Program-made: the position numbers and the translations under genes
Shown here: piece after piece, positions 1 through 12,745 of the stretch
How the letters are laid out: each line of letters begins with the position of its first letter
Position numbering within the stretch: the stretch's first letter is position 1
The notes under the pieces: generated by a model
Database searches by the model: none
Seen by the model: the letters and a program-made list of their open reading frames with translations, nothing else
What the model was told of the DNA's origin: nothing
Source of the DNA: Anastatus disparis
Taxonomy: Eukaryota; Arthropoda; Insecta; Hymenoptera; Eupelmidae
Direction: 5' to 3'
Assembly (NCBI GenBank): GCA_017163975.1
Contig: JAFFSR010000363.1
Coordinates: 524,001 to 588,000 of the forward strand
Length of the DNA stretch: 64,000 nucleotides

Positions 1-270
1 ACACCGGACATTGATTTACTTGCATCAAGAATTAACGTAAAATGCAAATTATATTGTTCATGGCATAAAGACCCAGAAGCTACTTATATCGATGCATTCA
101 AAAAAGTTTGGATAAAGGACTATTTTTATGCATTTCCGCCATTTTGAATAGTTTCGCGGGTTTTACAAAAAATAGTCTCCGAGAAAGCATCGGGTATTTT
201 CATATTGGACCACTTAGCCTTGGTTCCCATTATTTGAATCGATATTAGATCAAGAACCAATAATATTTAA
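1..270 (+). pseudogene. DIRS-type retroelement, end of RNase H domain (fragment)
   Basis: Frame 1 translates from the first base and contains TPDIDLLASRIN, CSWHKDPEA and FYAFPPF. These match the C-terminal RNase H region of DIRS/PAT-like pol proteins, which precedes the tyrosine recombinase in that order. The frame stops at TGA 145-147 and the similarity continues in another frame (SRVLQKIVSEKASGIFIL), so the copy is broken. The window edge cuts off the reverse transcriptase upstream. In the family this domain removes RNA from the cDNA hybrid. Assignment rests on recalled family motifs and on the recombinase directly downstream. Confidence 0.6.
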
Positions 271-1173
271 ACCATCAAAAAATCTATTATCATCTCCTTG
301 CAGAATGCAGCAACACCCGTTGGAAAGGAGCCTGTCCTTGATTGCCGGGAAGTTATCAGAAAGTCTTATATCAAGAAAGGTTTGATGGCATCAACAGCTG
401 ACATCATGATTGGATTGGTGACAAAGTCTACAATTAAACAATATTTAGGACCAATAAAGGATTGGTGTCAGTTTTGTCTACTTAAAAACGTGGATATATA
501 CGAATTTAAAGATTCAGAATTACTATAATTTTTGACAGAAAAATTTAATGCAGGTGCTTCGTATGGTTCGAGGGATTCGGCAAGATCGGCTATCTCTCTC
601 ATAGCAAAGCAAAGTTTATCTAAAAATGGAATAATTAATAGATTCTTTTAAGAGATTAATAAAAAAACGTCCGACAAAACCGAAGTATGATCGAACATGG
701 GATCCGACATTAGTATTAAATTTTATTAGCAAATGGGATCCTCTTAATTCATTAAATTTAACTGAATTGACTCATAAATTAGTCACACTTCTGGCACTCA
801 GTACAGGTCATAGAATTCTTTCAGACCCTTTCTTTCATAAAAATAAACAATATTCAAAAATCTAAAGATGGATTAGAAGTTGAAATCACGGATCTCATTA
901 AGACATCTAAAAAAGGCGCGTTTCAACCATTATTACGGTTACCGTTTTTTTAAAGAAAAGCCAGAATTATGCTTAGCTAGTACAGTGCAAGAATATATTA
1001 AGGTTACTACAAATTTAAGAAGTGATTGCGATAGTTTAATTATAACTTGTAAAAAACCTTATAAAGCAGCTTCAACTCAGACGATCAGTAGGTGGATAAA
1101 GTGGGTACTTTCAAAAAGCGGTGTAAGTGAAAAATATACTGCTTACAGTACTAGGCATGCGTCAACCTTATTA

Positions 1174-4100
1174 CACTGAGAAAAAAATTGAGTTGGATTA
1201 AGTAAGGCTTAATCGAATCAATGAAATCCCTTAGGTGCGGGCGGCACATAAGATATTTTGTTACATTAATACAAATATTTGAATTGAGTCAAATAAATAT
1301 TTCATTTTTTAAAATAAATATTTGATTCTACTAAACATCACAAATATTGGTTAAAAATAATATTTTGTATTTTCAAATAAATATTTGACTTACTAAATGT
1401 CGCGAAGATTGATTCAATAAAATTAATTCATTGTTTTTATAAAAAATTTTATCAATTAAAATGCCCATTTGTTTTTCTAATTGATTATTTCATTACATTA
1501 ATATACATATTGGAATTAAATCAAATAATTTTTTGTATTTTCAATTAAATATTTGACTTATTAAATGTCACGAAGATTGATTCAATAAAATTAATTCATT
1601 GTTTTAATAAAAAAAATTATCGATTAAAATGTCCATTTGTTTTTCTAATTAATTATTTCATCATATTAATGCTATATTGAAATTAAATTAGTTCAATATT
1701 CAATATTTTCAAATAAAAGTTTAATTTATTAAATATTTTAAGGGGAATCCTCATACCGACATAGAGTTCTACCTTATCTACATTTAAATTATGAGTTTTA
1801 ATAAAAATTTAACTATTTATGACTGAAATTCGTGGGAGAGGCACATTCTTAACATGCCAAAGAATTTATTGCAACGTTAAAAGACAATGTAGAGGTAAAA
1901 ATAAAGGCGAAAACTGCTTAATACGATTAACTTTTCAATGTAGTTATGAATAATCGTATTATGCAGTTTTTGTCTTCATTTTCACTTTTATTCTGTCTTT
2001 TAACGTTGCAATAAATTCTTTAGAATGTTAAGAATGTGCCTCTTCTTTGAATTTTAGTCAAAAATAGTTAAATTTTTATTAAAATGCATAATTCAAATGT
2101 AGATAAGGTAGATCTCTGTGCCGGTATGAGGACACCCCTTAAATTTAATAAAATTTTAAGATTTAATAAAATTAATTTATTGTCTTAACAAAAAATTGAT
2201 TAATTATTCGGTTTCACAAATAAAATATTCCTTCAAAGTAAAGAAATATTTAATTAATTCGATTTATAGATATTTTAATTGAACAAATACTGTTTATAAT
2301 CAACAGTATTTGCTTTCAGTGATTTACATTTATTTATTAACATCAATGAATTGATGACTCATTAAAGGACAGGTGAATATGATTCCATTTATTTATATGG
2401 TAAAGAATAACAATTATTAACATACTAACATTGGTATGCTTTATACAGTGATTGCACACGCAGTAAATCTAACATAAATTTCGTTCGCATTACAATTTAC
2501 GTATTATCTTGGATTTTTAACTTCCTTATATATCAACTTGGAGGCCCTCTTACCGCTTGCGAGATCGAAAATTAACGACGCCACCAAGCGGTAGTATCAT
2601 CAAACCATCGAACTAAATGATTTTGTTAAAACAATAAAGGTTTCTTTTAGTTCAAATATGTGTTATTTGAATGAAATAAATTATATAGATGAATCAAATA
2701 GTAGATTTACTTGATTTTAACAAGTATTTAATCAGATTTCTCTGTAATTTTTATTAACTTTAGTACATATTTTGCTAAGTTATTCACTTAGCAAGACACG
2801 TATTTAAAACATGAGTTTGTTTGAGTATAAAGGATGATAACTTATACAATAAAATATTTTTCAAGAATATTAAATATTAATTTTAACATTATATTTCATT
2901 TGATTTAGTAAATATGTTATTAAATAATAACTGCTTGTTTCAATAAATATTTCATTAAGATAATCAAATAATTATTTAATCGATCTGATAAAGAAATTAA
3001 TTAATACAACAAAATATTTAATTGGAACATAAATAATAAAATATTTAATTGTTAAAAATAATAATTAATTCAATTAATCACTGATTTCATAGACGCAATA
3101 TAATTAAATAATAAAAGTAATAAAATAATTTTATAGAACAAAATAAATCAAATATTTGAATCAATTAAAAATTTAATTAATTTAATGCATCCAATTAATT
3201 ATAATATAGCAATAAAATTATTTGAGTAAAAGACAATGAGATATTTCATAGAATCAATCATATATTTCATAAAGAGAAAAAACGCATTCATCAAAGCAGC
3301 TAAATATTGAATTAAAATGATTAGGTATTTCATTGGCCAGTGAAATAATTTAATATAAGTCATACAATATTTATTTAAAACAATGAAATATCTTTTTGTT
3401 ATTATTTAAAATTTATTAAAAGAATAAAACAATAATTTTGACATTATTAAATATTTCATTAATATAATTAAATATATTATTGAACAGTAAAGTAATTTAA
3501 TAAAGGTGATATAATAATTAATTAAATCAATGTAATATATTCTTCTTTTAATCAAAATTTGATAAAAATAATAGAATAAATACGTTGGAATTAGTAAACA
3601 TTTTATTAAGATAATTAAATATATTATTAAACATCAAAGTAATTTAGTAGAAGTATTAGAATATTTAATTGAAATAGTGAAATATATTCTTATGTCAATT
3701 AAAACTTGATAAAATTAATAGAATGAATATATTCGGTTTAATAAATATTTCATTGAGATAATCAAATATATTATTGAACATTAAAGTAATTTAATGGAAG
3801 TGTTAATATGATATTCAATTGAATCAATGAAATATATTCTTGTTTTAATAATAACATGATAGAAATAATAGAATAAATATATTTGGTTTAATAAATATTT
3901 CATTAAGATAATCAAATATATTATTAAACATTAAAGTAATTCAATAGAAGTGCTAATACAATATTTAATTAAATCAGTGACATATATTCTTGATTTAATA
4001 ACAATTTGATAGAAATAATAAAATAAATATATTTGGTTTAATAAATATTTCATTAAGATAATCTAATACATTATTGAACATAAAAGTAATTTAATGGAAG

Positions 4101-4759
4101 TGTTAATATAATATTTAATTAAATCAGTGAATTATATTCTTGTTTCAATAACAACTTGATAGAAATAATAGAATAAATATATTCGGTTTAATAAATATTT
4201 CTTTAAAAAAAATTTAATATCTGATTTTACGTTGCACCTTTCTTGACTTTAAAAAAAAAATTTATTGGTTTTCTTTTTGTGAATTCATTGAAATCGGATT
4301 TATTTACAATATAAGCTTCTTTAACTTAATCGGATGACCGTTAATTCAAGCAAATATTATATTGATGATTGACCAATATTTTTTTATTGTTATAAAAGAT
4401 TTTGTAAATTTAACAAACGATTTACTAAAATAAATATTTAATTACTGTAACAAAATATATAGATAATTTACAAACATATTCTATGGTTACAAATAAATAT
4501 TTTATAAAATTTTATCAGTTGCCTTAATGAAATTGATTTGATTAAATTAATCAAATAATTTAACCGAAACAATAAATTTTTCTTTATTTTAAAAAAATAT
4601 TTATTTTTTTTAACTTGGGTATCAATTTTTTTTATCTCAACTAAATATTTCAGTAATTTAATAACCTTGCATATTACTTCAATCAAAATTAATTTTTATC
4701 AACAAAATATTTAATAACTAAAGTTATTTCATTGACTCAACTAAATTTTTTTCTCAGTG
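1174..4759. mobile_element. Element A: TA-flanked 3.6 kb non-autonomous DNA element
   Basis: The ends are inverted repeats starting CACTGAGAAAAAAATT and finishing AATTTTTTTCTCAGTG, flanked by TA at 1172-1173 and 4760-4761, as for Tc1/mariner-like targets. The interior is AT-rich and built from variants of an AATAAATATTTCATT-like motif, with about 240 bp near-repeats at 3440-4210. I see no transposase ORF; the 72-codon minus ORF at 4468-4686 lies in low-complexity sequence. An inverted second copy is element B at 6224-11191. Subtracting insertions leaves about 3.2 kb for A and 3.3 kb for B. Confidence 0.8.
1742..2138. mobile_element. TTAA-flanked foldback MITE inside element A
   Basis: The 397 bp insert is flanked by TTAA at 1738-1741 and 2139-2142. 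Its ends are GGGGAATCCTCATACC and GGTATGAGGACACCCC, and most of the insert folds on itself around about 1940. Element B lacks it at the matching place (near 9380), as expected for a later insertion. The TTAA target is typical of piggyBac-type transposition. It carries no ORF, so mobility would have been in trans. Confidence 0.75.
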
Positions 4760-4899
4760 TAGCATATAAAAAAGGAATTGATATTGATTTGATAAGATTA
4801 ACAGTGGGTTGGTCAAAATCTTCAGAAACCTTTGCTAGGTTTTACAATCGGCCAATAGAGAGGCCCAAAGATTCTTTCGCAAAAACCAAATTATTGTGA

Positions 4900-5045
4900 A
4901 CTCAACTGTATATGATATAATTGTAAGCAAGTAATCATAATAAATAAATTATAATTACTTCAAGCATTAATAATAAAATAACAATAAAAAATAATCTCTA
5001 AACATCTACGTTTGTAATCCCGAGACCGAGACGAGATATAATTGA
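4900..5045. other. AT-rich flank after the recombinase
   Basis: Short AT-rich stretch between the DIRS recombinase stop and the first recognisable base of the large foldback. I see no gene, repeat end or RNA feature in it. Confidence 0.5.
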
Positions 5046-5954
5046 ACGATCAAACGAACTTATAAGTAAAGTTCGATCGAAATTATATTTAGTCTCGTTC
5101 AAGAAGATTACAAGCCCTCCACGAAAAACCCACCTAATGCAGAAATCTGCTCTAATAAAACGATATTGGTATTTATTTTATTATTAGAATAACTTTAAAA
5201 ATATGAGTGTAGGTTGGATAAGGTGTAAAGGCAAAAACGGCTGTGAAAATGGCAGCCTTGACTATTTAAATCTAACTCTAAAAGTGTGCTAACTTACGTG
5301 TAGAAGTTAGTCTAGGCGCCCAGAGGGCTTCGTATCAAGTTAGAGGTCCCACTAAGCAAGTAGGTGATTTATATGTATTTTGAGCCACAGAATCCTAATT
5401 TTCAACTTGCTTTTCGCGCAAGTGGTCGAGTAATTTGTTATAAACAAATAAATTGTTTGAATGGCTATAGTTTATAAACTACAATAGATGCAGTAATTTT
5501 CTCTGTGAAAACTAGTTCTTTAATAAAAAAACAAAAAAAATCGTTTTTGTTGCATGTCGATTCGATAATTAGAACCAGAGATATGGCAAATATATTGCAA
5601 AAAAACATAGAGACGTAGCACAAGCGCAGAAAGCCCTGGTAAAAACCTTATAACTCGACTACTAATTCATATTTTTTGAAGTTCAACATGTGTTTAAAAA
5701 ATGTCAGACTCTCAGCTTTAATGCTAAATTGTTATATATTACTTTTAAATGTTGATAAATAAGCTAGAATGATTTAAAGCAGAAAAAATTTTCAATTTTT
5801 CAGAATTTTGTTTGTTTGTAACAAAATAATATAGGTTAGCGAACAAAATATTTCTATATTTTTGATATAGAATAATAGAAAATTTCATCTAGTTTAAGAA
5901 TCTGTCCGGTTTTTTAAATTAAAGTAAGTAGAACCTGAGATATCGCAAATTTAA

Positions 5955-6187
5955 TCCTTTCAGTCACAGGAGCCACTATAGTGGCACCCTTTCTCATTTT
6001 CTTTTTTTTATTGTTTAATTCGAACTTTAAGTTTAATCTTTATTCTTTTTGCATTTTCATATAAATGAGTGTTCATTATATAAGTATCATATGATATATT
6101 TTGAATATATAATTGTTAATAAATCTAAAAAATTAGTGCATGATAGAAAATACGTGTTTTTGCGAAAATAATTTGTGACTGGAAGGG
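5955..6187. mobile_element. TTAA-type MITE in the left arm of foldback C
   Basis: The insert starts TCCTTTCAGTCACAG and ends CTGTGACTGGAAGGG-like, flanked by TTAA (5951-5954) and a degraded TCAA (6188-6191). The right arm at about 11650-11675 reads straight through this point, giving an empty site in the same molecule. The ends resemble those of the MITE at 18844-19141. Confidence 0.6.
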
Positions 6188-7483
6188 TCAAGCTGTAGCG
6201 CCAACTCCTTGCAATACGACATACACTGAGAAAAAAATTTAGTTGAGTCAATGAAATAAATTTAGTTATTAAATATTTTGTTGATAAAAATTAATTTTGA
6301 TTGAAGTAATATGCAAGGTTATTAAATCACTGAAATATTTAGTTGGGATAAAAAAAAATTAATACCTAAGTTAAAGAAAAATAAATATTTTTTTAAAATA
6401 AAGAAAAATTTATTGTTTTGGTTAAATTATTCGATTGATTTAATCAAATCAATTACATTAAGGCAGCTGATAAAATTTTATAAAATATTTATTTGTAACA
6501 ATAGAATATGTTTGTAAATTATCTATATATTTTGTTACAGTAATTAAATATTTATTTCAGTAAATCGTTTGTAAAATTAACAAAATCTTTAATAACAATA
6601 AAAAAATATTGATGAATCATCAATATAATATTTGCTTGAATTAACGGTCATCCGATTAAGTTAAAGAAGTTTATATTGTAAATAAATGCTTCACTAAGTT
6701 AATAACATTGTCATTTAATTAATAATATATGTGATTGTATAAACAAAATATTTTGTTGTATATAACACATAAAATTTGATCAGCATTTCAATAAAAATTA
6801 CAATTAATTTAAAGAAATAGGTTCCTTAAAATCAACAAATCCAATTTCAATGAATTTACAAAAAGAAAACCAATAAATTATTTTTTTAAAGTCAAGAAAG
6901 GTGCAACGTAAAATCAGATATTAAATTTTTTTTAAAAATATATTTATTAAACCAAATATATTTATTCTATTATTTCTATCAAGTTGTTATTGAAACAAGA
7001 ATATATTTCACTGATTTAATTATATTTTATATTAACACTTCCATTAAATTACTTTAATGTACAATAATATATTTGATTATCTTAATGAAATATTTATTAA
7101 ACCAAATATATTTATTTTATTATTTCTATCAAATTGTTATTGAATCAAGAATATATTTCACTGATTTAATTATATTTTATATTAACACTTCCATTAAATT
7201 ACTTTAATGTTTAATAATATATTTGATTATCTTAAAGAAATATTTATTAAACCAAATATATTTATTTTATTATTTCTATCAAGTAGTTATTAAAACAAGA
7301 ATATATTTCATTGATTCAATTGAATATTATATTAACACTTCCATTAAATTACTTTAATGTTTAATAATATATTTGATTATCTTAATGAAATATTTATTAA
7401 ACCAAATATATTTATTTTATTATTATTCTAACGTATTTATTCTATTATTTTTATCAAATTTTGAATAAAAGAAAAATATATTA

Positions 7484-7590
7484 GGGTCTGAGTCCCGGTT
7501 ACTGTGCCTGAACCTAATTCTGTGCTTTACATGTATTTCAAATGGAAAGCACAGAATTAGGTTCAGGCACAGTAACCAGGACTCAGACCC
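7484..7590. mobile_element. 107 bp near-perfect hairpin insert in element B
   Basis: GGGTCTGAGTCC at the left pairs with GGACTCAGACCC at the right. The arms run almost perfectly to a short loop around 7535. The matching site in element A (near 3535) lacks it, so it is an insertion and not part of the host element. The target duplication is unclear (TTA on the left, TT on the right). Confidence 0.7.
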
Positions 7591-8370
7591 TTCATTGATT
7601 CAATTGATTATTATATCACCTCTATTAAATTACTTTACTGTTCAATAATATATTTAATTATATTAATGAAATATTTAATAATTTCAAGATTATTGTTTTA
7701 TTCTTTCAATAAATTTTGAATAATAACAAAAAGATATTTCATTGTTTCAATTAAATATTGTATGACTTCTATTAAATTATTTCACTGCCAATGAAATACC
7801 TAATCATTTTAATTCAATATTTAGCTGCTTTGATGAATGCGTTTTTTCTCTTTATGAAATATATGATTGATTCTATGAAATATCTCATTGTCTTTTACTC
7901 AAATAATTTCATTGCTATATCATAATTAATTGGATGCATTAAATTAATTAAATTTTTAATTGATTCAAATATTTGATTTATTTTGTTCTATAAAATTATT
8001 TTATTACTTTTATTATTCAATTATATTGCGTCTATGAAATCAGTGATTAATTGAATTAATTATTATTTTTAACAATTAAATATTTTATTATTTATGTCCC
8101 AATTAAATATTTTGTTGTATTAATTAATTTCTTTATCAGATCGATTAAATAATTATTCGATTATCTTAATGAAATATTTATTGAAACAAGCAGTTATTAT
8201 TTAATAACATATTTACTAAATCAAATGAAATATAATGTTAAAATTAATATTTAATATTCTTGAAAAATATTTTATTGTATAAGTTATCATCCTTTATACT
8301 CGAACAAACTCATGTTTTAAATACGTGTCTTGCTAAGTGAATAACTTAGCAAAATATGTACTAAAGTTAA

Positions 8371-8745
8371 GGAGATGTAAAATGGATACTACACCTGTAC
8401 TCATGAATTTTGACTATCTTTTTATTTTATTGCAAAATTTTAAGAAAATAAATGCTTTAGCTTGTAGTATGTACCATGAAGATTATTCAGTTAAATTTTG
8501 AAATAAATCCATTCATTAGTTTCTCCGAATTTTAGATTTCTTATAGAAAATCTAAAAATTTTAATATATAATATTGGAACCCAAAATTCTAAAAAACTAA
8601 TGAATGAATTTATTTGAAAATTTAACTGAATAATCTTCATGGTAAATACAACAAGCTAAAGCATTTCTTTTCCTCAAGTTTTGCAATATAATGAAAAGAC
8701 AGGCCAAATTTATGAGTACAGGTGTAGTGTCCGTTTTACATCCCC
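8371..8745. mobile_element. TTAA MITE, family M1 (copy 1)
   Basis: Flanked by TTAA at 8367-8370 and 8746-8749. Ends are GGAGATGTAAAATGG and CCGTTTTACATCCCC, and the body is a long inverted repeat centred near 8555. Element A reads CTAAAGTTAATAAAAATT (as reverse complement) at the matching site near 2755, a clean single-TTAA empty site. Other copies are at about 17139-18726 and 44440-47160. Confidence 0.8.
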
Positions 8746-9422
8746 TTAATAAAAATTACAGAGAAATCTGATTAAATACTTGTCAAAATCAAGTAAATCC
8801 ATTATTTGATCCAACTACATAATTTATTTCATTTAAATAACACATATTTGATCTAAAAGAAACATTTATTGTTTTAACAAAATCATTTAGTTCGATGGTT
8901 TGATGATACTACCGCTTGGTGGCGTCGTTAATTTTCGATCTCGCAAGCGGTAAGAGGGCCTCCAAGTTGATATATAAGGAAGTTAAAAATCCAAGATAAT
9001 ACGTAAATTGTAATGCGAACGAAATTTATGTTAGATTTACTGCGCGTGCGATCACTGTATAAAGCATGCTAATGTTAGTATGTTAATAATTGTTATTCTT
9101 TACCATATAAATAAATGTAATTATATTCACCTGTTCTTTAATGAGAGTCATCAATTCATTGATGTTAATAAATAAATATAAATCACTGAAGGCAAATACT
9201 GTTGATTAAACACAGTATTTGTTCGATTAAAATATCTATAAATCGAATTAATTAAATATTTCTTTACTTTGAAGAAATATTTTATTTGTGAAACCGAATA
9301 ATCTATCAATGTCTTTATATTAATAAAATTTTTTGTTAAGACAATGAATTAATTTTATTAAATCAATTTTTGCAATATTCAATAAATTAAACTTTTATTT
9401 GAAAATATAACATATTGAACTA

Positions 9423-10568
9423 CCCTGGTAGAAAGTTGAGCATATTTTCAGTATATCATCCCGTATTTTATGGGCAGTCGCGATCATATGCTTTTAGATA
9501 TCGCGATAAACCTCCATTACTCTTAACGAATTATCGCGATGGTATCGGGTGAATATGGTCAATGTTGAATTATACTATATTCATAAACAGCATATTACAA
9601 AGTGTGAGTGAGCACGCATATGGGAACACAGTTAGTGAGAAAGAGAAAGGCTGTTCACTCCTTGTTTCCTTTTCAGTTCCTGAACGGACAGTCTTACACT
9701 GTAAAAAAAATAGCAGAAAATCACGTTGTTGGTCGACGATTTCAATGCGACCATGCACCGTCGAGGTTATTTAACTTCGTTCAACGGCGACATTTTAACG
9801 TGCTCTGCGTGATTTCACGTAAACTGAACACAAGATTTTTAGATTAAATCAGTTAGATTTTGCGCTTCAACAATGTTAAATAACATCGACGGTGCATGGT
9901 CGCATTGAAATCGTCGACCAACGACGTGATTTCTTGCCATTTTCTTTTACAGTGTATACTCTCACACTAAGTTTACATATGAACTCGCTCACTCGCACTT
10001 CGCACTCACTGATTTTACATGGATATTTTATTCATAATCATACTGTATATGTTCGCAAATAAATTTAAGTTATATGATAAAGAACAGAAAATGTTGACAC
10101 TATACAATAACAGTATATGCATCTTTAATAATTTTAAAGTTAAGTCAAGTCAATCTAACCTGCACATAGAGTGATGAAGATAGATGCTTATAGAAGTCGA
10201 AGCGTCGAGTGATGCGCGCGCAGCTAACATTCAGTATTCACAACTATAGGATATATTTTACGATTGTACAAACAGGCGCCATCGCGGGCAGCATGTATAT
10301 ATACAGATTCGCTTTCTATAAACGATTTTAATTGCAAAATTATTTACAACTCATATGAATTGTAATAATGAATATTATAATATTTATAATTTATTTCGAA
10401 TCAGAAGAAAAAAATTTTAATTATTTTAGTGATTATATTTTATATTAACTCTGTAATCTTTAATATATTATCGTGTATTTATCGGTCACTTATCGCGACT
10501 GCGTAGCGACGAGATATAGCCAACAGTTAGTTATCTGAGCATATCTTATCCTTAATTTTCTACCAGGG
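9423..10568. mobile_element. Element D: TA-flanked element inside element B
   Basis: 1146 bp with ends CCCTGGTAGAAAGTTGAG and TTAATTTTCTACCAGGG, flanked by TA at 9421-9422 and 10569-10570. Element A shows the undisturbed site (its complement reads GAACTAATTTAATTTC near 1680). It hosts a smaller MITE at 9697-9954. The short ORFs over 9562-9847 lie across that MITE junction and are not convincing genes. Confidence 0.75.
9697..9954. mobile_element. TA-flanked MITE inside element D
   Basis: 258 bp with ends CACTGTAAAAAAAAT and TTCTTTTACAGTG, flanked by TA at 9695-9696 and 9955-9956. The arms match closely (GTTGGTCGACGATTTCAATG on the left and its complement on the right). This is the innermost level of the chain C, B, D, MITE. 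Confidence 0.8.
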
Positions 10569-12412
10569 TAATTTAATTTCAATATAGCATTATTATGATG
10601 AAATAATTAATTAGAAAAACAAATGGACATTTTAATTGATAATTTTTTTTGTTAAAACAATGAATTAATTTTATTGAATCAATCTTCGCGACATTTAATA
10701 AGTCCAATATTTAATTGAAAATACAAAATATTATTTGATTTAATTCCAATATGAATATTAAAGTAATGAAATAATCAATTAGAAAAACAAATGGGCATTT
10801 TAATTGATAAAATTTTTTATAAAAACAATGAATTAATTTTATTGAATCAATCTTCGCGACATTTAGTAAATCAAATATTTATTTGAAAATACAAAATATT
10901 ATTCGATTCAGTTACTATATGCATATTGATGTAATGAAATAAGCAATCAGAAAAACAAATATGCATTCGAATTAATAACAAATTTTTTTAAAACAATAAA
11001 TTAATTTTATTCAACCAATATTTGTGATGTTTAGTAGAATCAAATATTTATTTTAAAAAATGAAATATTTATTTGACTCAATTAAAATATTTGTATTAAT
11101 GTAACAAAATATTTTATGTGCCGCCCGCACCTAAGGGATTTCATTGATTCAATTAAGCCTTACTTAATCCAACTAAATTTTTTTCTCAGTGTATGTGTGC
11201 AATATAGCGATCGCTTTTCTTATTAAAAATTCTTTTATTATAAGTTAAGTAATCTTATTCTTTTCTAATAAAATTACTTTTGACTCTATTTTATATACTT
11301 TGTCATAATATTAATGATGTATAATACATGGAGATGAAGTAGATTTAGGGTTTTAAATAATCATTGATTTTTCTACTGCAATAGGAGCATTTTTACAATT
11401 CTTTTTTTTTGCAATTGCAAAAAGAACAACAATCTATTTAATTCAAAAAATTTGTTTAACTTTCCGATTTATTAGAGTCATCTATTTTTAGGTGAATCCT
11501 TTTTTATTAAATTTTTATTTAATTTCCTAATACAAAGTTAAAATTAATTTTATTACAAAAGAATGAAATTTCTTATCTTATAATAAAAGAATTTTTTATA
11601 AGGAAAGCGATTGCCATATTGCACACATATGTCGTATTGCAAGGATTTGGCGCTATAGCTTAAATTTGCGATATCTCAGGTTCTTCTTACTTAAATTTAA
11701 AAAACCGGACAAATTCTTGAACTAGGTGAAATTTTTTATCATTCCATGTAAAAAATATGAAAATATTTTGTTCGCTAACCTATATTATTTCGTTATAAAC
11801 AAACACAATTCTGAAAACTTGAAAATTTTTTCTGCTTCAAATCATTTTAGCTTATTTCTCAATATTTAAAAGTTATATATGACAATTTTTCATTAAAGCT
11901 AAGACTTTGACATTTTGCAAACACATGTTAAACTTTAAAAAATATTAATTAGTAGTCGAGTTATAAGGTTTTTTACCAAGGCGTTCCGCGCTTGTGCTAC
12001 GTCTCTATGTTTTTTCGCAATATATTTGCCATATCTCTGGTTCTAATTATTGAATCGACATGCAACAAAAACGATTTTTTTTTTGTTTTCTTATTAAAGA
12101 ACAAGTTTTCGCAGAGAAAATTACTGCATCTATTGTAGTTCATAAACTGTAGCCATTCAAACAATTTATTTGTTTGTAACAAATTACTCAACCACTTGCG
12201 CGAAAAGTAAGTTGCGAATTCGGATTCAGCAGCTCAAAATACATATAAATCACCTACTTGCTTGGTGGGACCTCTAACTTCATGCGAAACCCTCTGGGTG
12301 CCTAGACTAAGTAGCGGTACTACGTTTGTAATCTCCTCAAACGAGACTAAATATAATTTCGATCGAACTTCACTTGTAAGTTCGTTTGATCGTTCTATTA
12401 TTAATTAATTAA

Positions 12413-12745
12413 TTATTATTCGTTGCGTATTTTGTTATTTTCATAATTTCCGGTCATTCTCTCTTTTAAATATTTATAATTTATACTATTTTACTTTGAA
12501 AAAAATAGCATTTTGATGCAGAAAAAAGATTTCATCTTGAAGGTAGTTTAATTGTATAAATTTTAATTATTAATGATGGCTCGTTGTGGATTTTGTTATT
12601 TTTATAATTTCCGGTCATTTTCTCTTTTCAAAGATTTGAATTGATTACGGTAAATAATAGCACTTTATGCAGAAATAAAATTTTATTTTAATTGTATAAA
12701 TTAATTTCGATTATTGTAGCCTTATTGTATTACCTGTCCGTACGA
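12413..12745. repeat. Dispersed repeat, copy 1 (second copy at 42876-43208)
   Basis: From ATTATTCGTTGCGTATTTTG to TGTATTACCTGTCCGTAC this segment matches 42876-43208 closely, with only scattered differences. Each copy has internal degenerate duplications, for example AATTTCCGGTCATT twice. Related pieces continue to about 12930. No ORF or terminal structure identifies the class. Confidence 0.7.

Larger units (their letters stand above)
298..4899 (+). pseudogene. DIRS-type tyrosine recombinase, split by an inserted element
   Basis: Coding similarity runs over about 298-1173 and resumes at 4762-4899. In DIRS elements this enzyme integrates circular cDNA with an Arg-His-Arg-Tyr active site. Visible motifs are LALSTGHRI (first catalytic Arg), AYSTRHAST (second Arg), then after the insertion LTVGWSKSSETFARFYNRP, which carries the likely Tyr nucleophile (FY). 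The gene was already decayed: an in-frame TAA at 526-528 and frame changes near 650, 820 and 945. A 3586 bp element sits between TTA (codon ending 1173) and GCA (codon starting 4762). Removing it with one TA copy restores STLLAYKKG in frame. The stop is TGA 4897-4899. Confidence 0.75.
6224..11191. mobile_element. Element B: inverted copy of element A with nested insertions
   Basis: Starts CACTGAGAAAAAAATTTAG and ends CTAAATTTTTTTCTCAGTG, flanked by TA at 6222-6223 and 11192-11193. Its sequence is the reverse complement of element A: the GTGCCGCCCGCACC block is near 1240 in A and near 11120 in B. It carries three insertions absent from A (7484-7590, 8371-8745, 9423-10568) and lacks the one in A at 1742-2138. 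Joining its flanks gives ACATATGTGTGC, which matches the uninterrupted right arm of foldback C near 11620. No transposase ORF. Confidence 0.8.
5046..12398. mobile_element. Large foldback element C with nested insertions
   Basis: The left arm (about 5046-6223, then 11194-11400) and right arm (about 11400-12398) are inverted copies. Matching landmarks include GTTCGATCGAAATTATATTT near 5085 with its complement near 12356, AGGTCCCACTAAGCAAGTAG near 5343 with its complement near 12256, and CTTGCAATACGACATA near 6208 with its complement near 11630. The left arm carries extra sequence at about 5110-5295 and two insertions. The outer ends are not sharply defined and I see no target-site duplication. 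No coding capacity is apparent. Most of its apparent length is nested element B. Confidence 0.6.

Noticed and set aside
9562..9847. Overlapping ORFs of 62-79 codons on both strands
   Set aside because: They cross the boundary of a MITE inserted in element D and have no homology pattern.
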